DNA of 64,000 bases from Flavobacterium luteolum (GTDB taxonomy: Bacteria; Bacteroidota; Bacteroidia; Flavobacteriales; Flavobacteriaceae), in contig NZ_CP114286.1 of the NCBI RefSeq assembly GCF_027111275.1, positions 2,666,001 to 2,730,000 of the forward strand, given 5' to 3'. Below the pieces are notes generated by a model. That model searched no databases, was not told where the DNA came from, and saw only the letters and a list, made by a program, of their open reading frames with translations. Both the position numbers and the translations under genes were made by a program. Shown piece by piece: positions 32,407 to 39,475 of the stretch (positions within the stretch are counted from its first letter, which is position 1; each line of letters starts with the position of its first letter).

Positions 32407-33282
32407 ATGCAATTTATGGAAACAAAACAGTTAAAGTGGATTTACTTGACTATTCTTTCTCTTATTTGGGGAAGCTCTTTTATTCTGATAAAAAAAGGAT
32501 TGATAGGTTTAAGCGCTGTTCAGGTGGGATCGTTCCGAATTATTTTTGCTGCTTTTTTTTTGCTGATTGTAGGTTTTAATAGTCTAAAGAAGATTTCGCG
32601 CCGTCAATGGAAATTTGTTGCCATAACTTCGCTTTTTGGGACTTTTATGCCGGCCTATCTTTTTGCTATTGCAGAAACTCAGGTAAATAGCTCAATTGTA
32701 GCAATTTTAAATTCGCTTACACCTTTAAATACTTTAGTTTTAGGAATTATAGCTTTTAGAATTCAGTTTCAAAAACGACAAGTTTTAGGGGTTTTTGTCG
32801 GACTTGTAGGCTGTCTGCTTTTAGTTTTAAGCGGCGATTCTGCAAGCGGAACTCAAAATTATCTTTATGTTTTATTGGTGGTTATAGCAACACTTAGTTA
32901 TGCGATCAACGTAAATCTGATTAAAAAATATCTTCACGATTTAAATTCTGTAAGTATCACAACAGGAAATTTTGCGGTTTTGCTTTTGCCAGCATTAATC
33001 ATTTTAAGTACAACCGATATTAGTCAGAAAATACATTTTGCAGAAACGCAACATTCTATACTTTTTGTTGCTATTCTAGGAATTTTAGGAACCGGAATAG
33101 CCAATATTCTTTTCTTTAAACTGATTCAAATGTCGTCACCAGTTTTTGCAACATCAGTAACATATTTAATTCCGATCGTAGCATTTTTCTGGGGATTGTT
33201 AGATAACGAATTCCTGACACCAATTCAATCTGTGGGCGCTTTTATTATTTTGATTGGGGTTTATTTGTCGGCGAAGAAGTAG
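32407..33282 (+). CDS. EamA/DMT family transporter
   Basis: Inner-membrane protein of 291 aa with about ten transmembrane helices in two EamA repeats (first about 10-140, second about 150-288). The repeats begin with SLIWGSSFILIKKG and contain AILNSLTPLNTLVLG, the usual DMT signature, and end with FWGLLDNEFLTPIQSVGAFIILIG in the second half. Such proteins export metabolites, amino acids or drugs; no substrate can be inferred. The gene is probably transcribed alone and is divergent from the HMA lipoprotein. Confidence 0.88.
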   Translation: MQFMETKQLKWIYLTILSLIWGSSFILIKKGLIGLSAVQVGSFRIIFAAFFLLIVGFNSLKKISRRQWKFVAITSLFGTFMPAYLFAIAETQVNSSIVAILNSLTPLNTLVLGIIAFRIQFQKRQVLGVFVGLVGCLLLVLSGDSASGTQNYLYVLLVVIATLSYAINVNLIKKYLHDLNSVSITTGNFAVLLLPALIILSTTDISQKIHFAETQHSILFVAILGILGTGIANILFFKLIQMSSPVFATSVTYLIPIVAFFWGLLDNEFLTPIQSVGAFIILIGVYLSAKK

Positions 33283-33343
33283 TTTCTTAAATGTAAAATG
33301 TTGCTTGTAATAAGATGAAATGTAATTTGATGCGTATGTCTCC

Positions 33344-33396
33344 CTGAGCGGAGTCGAAGGGTGCGCTAATTGGAACAGGGCTTCGACTTCGCTCAG
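33344..33396. repeat. Inverted repeat, 16-base arms
   Basis: CTGAGCGGAGTCGAAG (33344-33359) pairs with CTTCGACTTCGCTCAG (33381-33396), with one mismatch. The GC-rich arms differ from the local composition. It resembles repeat sequences dispersed in flavobacterial genomes. Confidence 0.7.
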
Positions 33397-33468
33397 CCTG
33401 ACAAAAGAGAGGCTTTTTCCTTAATAGTACCAAATCATTGAGTCTAACAAAACTTAGTAAATAAAAAA

Positions 33469-33500
33469 AGCTTTGTCAAAGTTTTGAACTTTGACAAAGC
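33469..33500 (-). terminator. Terminator of the M16 peptidase pair
   Basis: AAGCTTTGTCAAAGTT pairs with AACTTTGACAAAGC, with a T-run on the minus strand. Confidence 0.88.
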
Positions 33501-33507
33501 CTTAAAA

Positions 33508-33556
33508 TTTTAAATCCTTAGCAACTTAGAAGCTTAGTATCTCAGAACCTTAGCAT
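33508..33556. repeat. Degenerate CTTAG-containing direct repeats
   Basis: Repeated words of type AACTTAGA, AGCTTAGTA and ACCTTAGCA between the M16 terminator and the stop codon. It is a low-complexity intergenic stretch. Confidence 0.45.
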
Positions 33557-33557
33557 C

Positions 33558-35606
33558 TTAAAGAAAATCTTTCTCAGAAACTCCTTCGTTAATTTTAATA
33601 TCAGACATTTTAATATCCAATTCAAAACCAACATTCTGTACTAAGTTAAAAGGAACTTTAACACCTTTTACTTCTTTGTAATCATTGAAATTAGTGATTT
33701 GCTCCACTGATTTTCCGCCTTGCTCGCGAACTTTAGATTCGGCAGTTTTTAGGCCTGATTTAACATCGTAATAATATTTTGTTTTACCATCTTTAATTAC
33801 ATAAGCATCGTTTCCATTGATTGGTTCGATTCCTTCTACTTTAAGATCAGTTCTTTTTACAAGTTGCAGTTCTTCAAATGGAGCTGCGTTAGCTTTCATT
33901 TCGGCTAAATCTTCGCCTTCAAGGTTTTTTCTCTGACCTTGTTGTTCAACATATGCGCCTTTTTCATTAACTACCTGTTTCATTAAATTCATTGTTCCCA
34001 TAGAAAGTGAAACCATCATTTTTCCTTTTGAATCTAATTTAGAAGTAAAAGTTAATGGAGTAGGAGCCTGCGGAATTGTTGTTGAGCCATTCATGTATAA
34101 TGTTTTTACGGCTGAAACTGCTTTTTCTCCGCCAATGGCATTGATGTAGTTTTCGAAAACTGTTTTTGCACTAATATCTTTTGGTGCTTCTTTTTTTGTA
34201 GAAGGTTTTTCAACTGGATTTCCATATTTGTCGAAATATGAAATCGGAATCTGCAGTTTTTCTAATCCAGGAAGTACATCAGAACCTTTTCCGACAATTA
34301 CAATACGCATATTGTCCAATAAAAAGTATTTGTTGGCAACGCGATAAATATCGTCAGCAGTAACATTATTGATGGTTTGAATGTATTTTTCGTAGAAATC
34401 TGCAGGAAGTTTTTCTGTTTCAATGTTTAGTGCATAACGTGCAACAGCTTGAGGTTTTTCAACCTGCATTACAAATCTTCCTATATAACCTGCTTTTACG
34501 TTTCTTAAGACTTCTGGATCAACTCTTTCGGTTCTAATTCGTTTAATTTCTTTTACAAACTGAACAACTGCACTATCAGTAACTGTATTTCTAACAGCCG
34601 AAGAAGCTTTAAATTTAGTTACATATTTACCGCTTCCAATACTCGAGTTAGCTCCGTATGTCCATGCGTGCTGCTCACGAAGATTCATGTTTAAATAACT
34701 GTTGAAATCACCTCCAAGAATTTGATTAGCAATAACCGCTGGAAAAAAATCTGGATCGCTCATTTTTAAATTTAAAGTATTTACCAATGAGATTTCAGAT
34801 TGAACCGCGTTTGGAACATCTACAAAATCAATCTGCAAATTTGAAGGATTTGTAGGGTTCGGATAAGTGTTTTTTGGAGCACTTTGTTTTTTCCATCCGC
34901 TGAAAAGTTTTTCAACAGCCGTTTTTACGTCTTTAAATTTGACGTCGCCAATAACTACCAAATAGGCATTTTCTGGAACAAAATAAGTGTTGTAATTGTT
35001 TTGAACATCAGTTAGCGTAACATTTTTTACAGTCTCTTCAGAAAGATATTCGCCGTTAGGATGGTTTTTTCCAAATGCTAAAACATCAACCACTCTGTTT
35101 GAAATGGCAGGAACGCTTTTTTCATCGGCTTTTAAACCTTCTAAAAGTTTTGCTTTTTCTTTATCGAATTCTGTTTGAGTGAAATTTGGCTGTAAAGCAC
35201 CTTCTGCCAAAAGTTCTAAAACACGTCCAGAATATTTTGATAATGTACTAGCATAAGCACCTTGAGAAGTAAAATTGATATTAGCTCCGTAAAAATCAAT
35301 TTCTTCGTTAAAAGCTTCTTTAGTTGTTTTTTTTGTTCCATTTCCAATCAGACTGCTGGTCAATTCGTCAACCCCTTTTTTATTGCCTTCAGTAAATGGA
35401 GCATTATCCAAAGTAAGTGTGTAGCTCACTCTAGGCAATTTGTGGTTTTCAACAACCAAAACTTTCATTCCGTTTGATAAAACAAAGGTCTGCGGTTTTT
35501 TGATGTTGACTACTGGGGCATTTCCTGGTTTGGGTTGTGGACGATCTTGTGCTTGCATAATTCCAGTTAGGAAAATAAGGATTAAAAAAGTATATATTTT
35601 TTTCAT
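33558..35606 (-). CDS. M16-family peptidase homologue lacking the zinc motif (partner subunit)
   Basis: A 682-residue envelope protein (signal peptide MKKIYTFLILIFLTGIMQA). Residues about 35-430 are two M16 (insulinase-like) domains, but the catalytic HxxEH is absent: the equivalent stretch reads KKGVDELTSSL. The C-terminal third (about 460-682) looks like an appended beta-rich LolA/outer-membrane-lipoprotein-sorting-type domain (INAIGGEKAVSAVKTLYMNG onward). It is encoded 12 bases after the catalytic M16 gene, and such catalytic/non-catalytic pairs form heterodimers in the M16B family (as in mitochondrial processing peptidase). The pair should therefore be one peptidase with a closed chamber; the substrate is unknown. 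Confidence 0.88.
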   Translation of the reverse strand: MKKIYTFLILIFLTGIMQAQDRPQPKPGNAPVVNIKKPQTFVLSNGMKVLVVENHKLPRVSYTLTLDNAPFTEGNKKGVDELTSSLIGNGTKKTTKEAFNEEIDFYGANINFTSQGAYASTLSKYSGRVLELLAEGALQPNFTQTEFDKEKAKLLEGLKADEKSVPAISNRVVDVLAFGKNHPNGEYLSEETVKNVTLTDVQNNYNTYFVPENAYLVVIGDVKFKDVKTAVEKLFSGWKKQSAPKNTYPNPTNPSNLQIDFVDVPNAVQSEISLVNTLNLKMSDPDFFPAVIANQILGGDFNSYLNMNLREQHAWTYGANSSIGSGKYVTKFKASSAVRNTVTDSAVVQFVKEIKRIRTERVDPEVLRNVKAGYIGRFVMQVEKPQAVARYALNIETEKLPADFYEKYIQTINNVTADDIYRVANKYFLLDNMRIVIVGKGSDVLPGLEKLQIPISYFDKYGNPVEKPSTKKEAPKDISAKTVFENYINAIGGEKAVSAVKTLYMNGSTTIPQAPTPLTFTSKLDSKGKMMVSLSMGTMNLMKQVVNEKGAYVEQQGQRKNLEGEDLAEMKANAAPFEELQLVKRTDLKVEGIEPINGNDAYVIKDGKTKYYYDVKSGLKTAESKVREQGGKSVEQITNFNDYKEVKGVKVPFNLVQNVGFELDIKMSDIKINEGVSEKDFL

Positions 35607-35618
35607 GATTCGATATTC

Positions 35619-36941
35619 TTAGTTTTGAGATTTGGCTGTCGGAATATAATCTAAAATCAAACGCTGATTCGGGTTCAAATACTTCTTAGCAACTTCTCTG
35701 ATTTCTTCTCTTGTAATAGAATGATAGATGTCAATTTCAGTATTGATTAAATTGACATCGCCATATAGAAGGTAATATGAAGCCAGATTTTCTGCAATTC
35801 CCTCTACGCTTGCATTGGCATTTACGTAATTGTTATCGAATTTGTTTTGTAATTTTTCATAATCTTTTTCAGAAATAAGATCAGTTTGAATTTTTACAAT
35901 TTCTTCATCTATTTCTTTTAAAATATCATCAATGGTGTATGGAGCCATTGGCAGACCGTAAAGAATATACGTTCCGTAATCTTCTTGGCTAAATCCTACA
36001 GCGCCAATTTGTAGCGCCATTTTTTTGTCGTCAACTATTTTTTTGTAAAGCTTAGAGCTTTTTCCATCACTTAAATAAGATGAAATTAGGTCTAAAACTC
36101 TGGCGTCTCTAGTTTTCATTGAAGGTGTTCTGTATGAAGCAACGATCATTGGAATCTGAATGTTCGGATCTTCATAAGTAGCTTTAATGGTTTGTGTGAT
36201 TGGCTCTTCTGTAAAAGTTTGTTTTTTAACTTCTTCACCTTTTGGAATTGGTCCAAAATATTTCTGAATCCATTCTTTTGTTTTTGCTTTTTCGAAATCC
36301 CCAGCAACAACCAGAACAGCATTGTTTGGTGTATAGAATTTTTTATTGAATGCCTGAAATTCTTCAAGAGTTGCGGCGTCCAAATCTTTCATAGAACCAA
36401 TAGTTGTCCATCTGTAAGGGTGGTTTTTGAACATGTTTTTCTTAACCTCTGCCAGAATATTTCCGTACGGCTGATTATCGTAACGCATTCTTTTCTCTTC
36501 TTTTACAACTTCGTTTTGTGTGTCGACACCCACCTTATTAATAATAGGATGCATTAATCTTTCAGATTCCATCCATAAACCAAGCTCTAGACTGTTAGAA
36601 GGAAAAACTTCATAATAATACGTTCTGTCATCAGATGTGTTTGCATTGTTAACTCCTCCATTTGCAGTAACGATTTTCATCCATTCCCCACGTTTTATAT
36701 TTTGGGTTCCTTCAAATAATAAATGCTCAAAGAAGTGTGCAAAACCTGTTCGGTCGGGGCGTTCATCTTTTGATCCAACATGGTACATTACTGAAGTGAT
36801 AACAACTGGAGCAGATGGATCATTGTGTAAAATGACATGCAGTCCGTTGTCTAAATCGTATTCTTCAAAAGCTACTTTTTGGGCATGAGCCACTCCGCCA
36901 AGCATTAATGCAGCACTTAACATCATTATTGATTTTTTCAT
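35619..36941 (-). CDS. M16-family zinc peptidase, catalytic subunit
   Basis: A 440-residue secreted or periplasmic metallopeptidase. Signal peptide about 1-20 (MKKSIMMLSAALMLGGVAHA). The inverted zinc motif is H69-F-F-E72-H73, with the third ligand glutamate expected near 144-149 (NEVVKEEKRM). Two M16 domains span about 25-230 and 235-430; R-Y sequences near the end (QRLILDYIP) are typical. It is first in a two-gene operon with the non-catalytic partner. Upstream, a 273-base region is shared with the divergent rplU promoter. Function is probably degradation of short peptides in the periplasm. Confidence 0.93.
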   Translation of the reverse strand: MKKSIMMLSAALMLGGVAHAQKVAFEEYDLDNGLHVILHNDPSAPVVITSVMYHVGSKDERPDRTGFAHFFEHLLFEGTQNIKRGEWMKIVTANGGVNNANTSDDRTYYYEVFPSNSLELGLWMESERLMHPIINKVGVDTQNEVVKEEKRMRYDNQPYGNILAEVKKNMFKNHPYRWTTIGSMKDLDAATLEEFQAFNKKFYTPNNAVLVVAGDFEKAKTKEWIQKYFGPIPKGEEVKKQTFTEEPITQTIKATYEDPNIQIPMIVASYRTPSMKTRDARVLDLISSYLSDGKSSKLYKKIVDDKKMALQIGAVGFSQEDYGTYILYGLPMAPYTIDDILKEIDEEIVKIQTDLISEKDYEKLQNKFDNNYVNANASVEGIAENLASYYLLYGDVNLINTEIDIYHSITREEIREVAKKYLNPNQRLILDYIPTAKSQN

Positions 36942-37154
36942 AAAGATTAATAATTTTAAAATATCAACAAGAGTAGGTCGACAAGAGTTGATTTTGGTTA
37001 CATCAAAAATAGTTTTTTTTAGTTATGTATTACAGAATTGTTTTTAAATAAACACTATTTTAACAATCTTTTACTTTAAATTAATTTTGTTTTATATGCA
37101 GAACTGCTTGAAAAACAACGTTTTTTCAGGTAGAAATATTTTTGCTTTTATAGG

Positions 37155-37184
37155 TTGCATAGTAAATTATTAGTTGTATATTTG
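37155..37184 (+). promoter_or_regulatory. Promoter of rplU-rpmA
   Basis: TTG (37155-37157), a 19-base spacer and TATATTTG (37177-37184) match the full Bacteroidetes consensus, 30 bases before the rplU start codon. It is one of the best promoter matches in the window. Confidence 0.75.
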
Positions 37185-37214
37185 CAACCTTAAAATTCAA
37201 TAAATCAATTTGAT

Positions 37215-37658
37215 ATGTATGCAATCGTAGAGATAGCAGGGCAACAATTTAAAGTAAGCAAAGACTTAAAGGTTTATGTTCACCGTTTAGCTAATGAAGA
37301 AGGTTCAAAAGTTTCTTTTGACAAAGTTCTTTTATTAGATGATAATGGAAATGTAACTTTAGGCGCCCCAGCTATAGAAGGTGCTTCAGTAGAAGCTAAA
37401 GTGTTACAACACTTAAAAGGAGATAAAGTTATCGTTTTCAAAAAGAAAAGAAGAAAAGGATACAAAAAAAGAAATGGTCACAGACAATATCTTACTCAAA
37501 TTGTAATTGAAGGTATTACTGCAGCAGGAGGAACAAAAAAAGCAGCAGCTAAAAAAGCGGTTGTAGCAGAAGATGCAGCAGCTACTGAAGAAGTAGAAGC
37601 AGCTCCAAAAGCAAAAAAAGCAGCTCCAAAAGCAAAAAAAGAGACTACTAAAGAATAA
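37215..37658 (+). CDS. rplU: 50S ribosomal protein L21
   Basis: Large-subunit ribosomal protein, 147 aa, compared with about 103 in E. coli. The conserved part (about 1-103) is standard: MYAIVEIAGQQFKVSKDL, VLLLDDNG, and the KKRRKGYKKRNGHRQYLTQI rRNA-binding end. The extra C-terminal tail (about 104-147) is Lys/Ala/Glu-rich with repeated KKAAPKAKK, a disordered extension found in other Bacteroidetes. It is co-transcribed with rpmA (24-base gap). Confidence 0.96.
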   Translation: MYAIVEIAGQQFKVSKDLKVYVHRLANEEGSKVSFDKVLLLDDNGNVTLGAPAIEGASVEAKVLQHLKGDKVIVFKKKRRKGYKKRNGHRQYLTQIVIEGITAAGGTKKAAAKKAVVAEDAAATEEVEAAPKAKKAAPKAKKETTKE

Positions 37659-37682
37659 TAACAATATTTAAACTCATACGTC

Positions 37683-37943
37683 ATGGCTCACAAGAAAGGT
37701 GTCGGTAGTTCGAAGAATGGTAGAGAATCAGAATCAAAACGTTTAGGCGTTAAGATTTATGGTGGTCAAGCTGCTATTGCTGGAAACATCATCGTTAGAC
37801 AAAGAGGTTCAAAACACAATCCAGGTGAAAACGTTTACATTAGTAAAGATCACACTCTTCACGCAAGAGTTGCTGGAGTTGTTAAGTTCCAAAAGAAAAG
37901 AGATAACAAATCTTATGTATCTATTATTCCATTCGAGGCATAA
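37683..37943 (+). CDS. rpmA: 50S ribosomal protein L27
   Basis: Large-subunit ribosomal protein of 86 aa whose N-terminal tail reaches the peptidyl-transferase centre. [20 protein letters not shown] and [22 protein letters not shown] are typical. The Met1 is directly followed by AHKKG, with no cleavable N-terminal extension of the kind seen in Firmicutes. It is second gene of the rplU operon and ends before a strong terminator. Confidence 0.97.
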
Positions 37944-37964
37944 TAATCATAGATTACTTTTTAT

Positions 37965-37996
37965 AAAAAACCCGTTCTGAAAAGATCGGGTTTTTT
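37965..37996 (+). terminator. Terminator of rplU-rpmA
   Basis: AAAAAACCCGTTCT ... AGATCGGGTTTTTT, with a T-run on the plus strand. Confidence 0.93.
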
Positions 37997-38082
37997 GTTT
38001 TTAGCTTAAGACGGTTTAGTTAAAATTTGTATTTGCAAGACTGAGGATAATTAGATATCTTCAATTCTTTAAATCTTATAAG

Positions 38083-39378
38083 TTGAAAAAAATAGTCTTA
38101 TTTGCCCTTTTGTTCTGTATAAGCACTTATGGTAAAGTTGTGTCAGATAGTATTGCCATTCATTTGAGTGTACTAAATGGTAAGCAGAAAAATGTTTTGT
38201 ATGAATTTGAAGTTATAAAAAATAATGGTTTCAATACAGATCAGTTTTGGAATGCGCATAATAATGAATTTCCTAGTTTAAGTGATAATCTGAGAGACGA
38301 ATTAGCAAAGGAAGTTTTTCTAAATTCAGATATTGTATATGCACCGCAAAAAGATTCTACGGTGCAATTGTGGATGCAAACAAAATTGCTGACCAATTGG
38401 ATGTTTTATCTTTCTGCATTTATAGCTATATGTGCTATTGTTGCTCTGTTTAAAAGGTATTGGAGTCTGCTCATTCAGTTTTTAATTCGTCATATTGCTC
38501 CGGTATTAAAGATTTTGTTTTCGCCAGTTTTACTGACTATTGAATTGCTTTTAGTTGGAATAGCTTGTGTAATTTGTGGCTGTATTATTGAGGAATTTGT
38601 GCTACGAACTGTAGTAATACATTTAGGCTTGTTTTTATTATGGAGCCAGTCTACGGCTTTATTTACAAAAGAATATTGGATTAAGAGATATGTTTATGAA
38701 ATAGAAAATAACTTTTGGGGTAAAGATTCTTGGGAAACCGTAAAAACAATTTGTTTTCCAGCTTTTGTAGTTACGATTGCTATTTTATATGTATTGTATA
38801 AAGTTCCTACCGATGCTTTTTATAACTACGAAGTGGTTTTGTCAGGAATCGCAGCGGTTTATGCTTTGCCTTTCTGGCGTTCATTAGAAAAGTATATTTA
38901 TCCTGTTTTATTTCCTTTTTATAAAGAAAATAATAGAGAGAGAAGCGTTAATTCTCTGGCTGCATGCACTGTTGTTGCGATTGTTGTCACAATACTATTT
39001 GTACTGCAAGAAAATCTTATTTTTAGTAATATTATCTCGGCCCTACTAAGTTTATTGATTCTGTCATTTTTAATTTTGTCATTAAAAATGAATCATAAAC
39101 ACAGTTTAAGAAACTATTATTTTATACAATTTGTAACGTTTCTTTTTCTTAGCGCAGTTTTTATGTATGGGTTTTATTTTCAGTTAAACGAAGTTATTTG
39201 GTTTGCGATTATAGGATCAACCTTATTTGTAATAGTAAAGTATATGGAAGCTTTTTCTTTTTTCTCAGATTGGAAAAGAGGAAAAGGCTGGGCTTGGAAA
39301 TTGCTCGGTTTAGCCTTGCTGTTATGGATTATGGGTAAAGGAATTTTATATGTTTCGAAACAAATATTTATGCTTTAA
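38083..39378 (+). CDS. Polytopic membrane protein of unknown function
   Basis: A 431-residue protein that I cannot place in a family. It starts with a signal peptide or first helix (KKIVLFALLFCISTYG), then a roughly 90-residue extracytoplasmic segment (about 20-110), then about ten hydrophobic helices, ending with a short cytoplasmic or periplasmic tail. A Trp/Lys-rich loop (DWKRGKGWAWK) lies between the last two helices. The start is TTG at 38083, because no ATG precedes the first helix. It is flanked by terminators on both sides, so it is a single-gene unit. Confidence 0.72.
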   Translation: MKKIVLFALLFCISTYGKVVSDSIAIHLSVLNGKQKNVLYEFEVIKNNGFNTDQFWNAHNNEFPSLSDNLRDELAKEVFLNSDIVYAPQKDSTVQLWMQTKLLTNWMFYLSAFIAICAIVALFKRYWSLLIQFLIRHIAPVLKILFSPVLLTIELLLVGIACVICGCIIEEFVLRTVVIHLGLFLLWSQSTALFTKEYWIKRYVYEIENNFWGKDSWETVKTICFPAFVVTIAILYVLYKVPTDAFYNYEVVLSGIAAVYALPFWRSLEKYIYPVLFPFYKENNRERSVNSLAACTVVAIVVTILFVLQENLIFSNIISALLSLLILSFLILSLKMNHKHSLRNYYFIQFVTFLFLSAVFMYGFYFQLNEVIWFAIIGSTLFVIVKYMEAFSFFSDWKRGKGWAWKLLGLALLLWIMGKGILYVSKQIFML

Positions 39379-39397
39379 TTTTCTGTAAAGGAAAAAA

Positions 39398-39428
39398 CCT
39401 TTGTCAAAGTTTAAATCTTTAACAAAGG
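39398..39428 (-). terminator. Terminator of the AsmA-like gene
   Basis: CCTTTGTCAAAG pairs with CTTTAACAAAGG (one mismatch), with A-runs before it that become T-runs on the minus strand. It may also help end the polytopic-protein transcript. Confidence 0.75.
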
Positions 39429-39475
39429 CCTATAGTGAAAATTGGAATTTGGAATTTCCAGAATTAGAGTTTTAT

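Noticed and set aside
33300..33557. CRISPR-like array from the repeated CTTAG words
   Set aside because: The words are degenerate, short and without regular spacers.
37413..37684. Minus-strand frames opposite rplU
   Set aside because: They come from the repetitive Lys/Ala codons of L21; they are Phe/Cys-rich shadows with no family.
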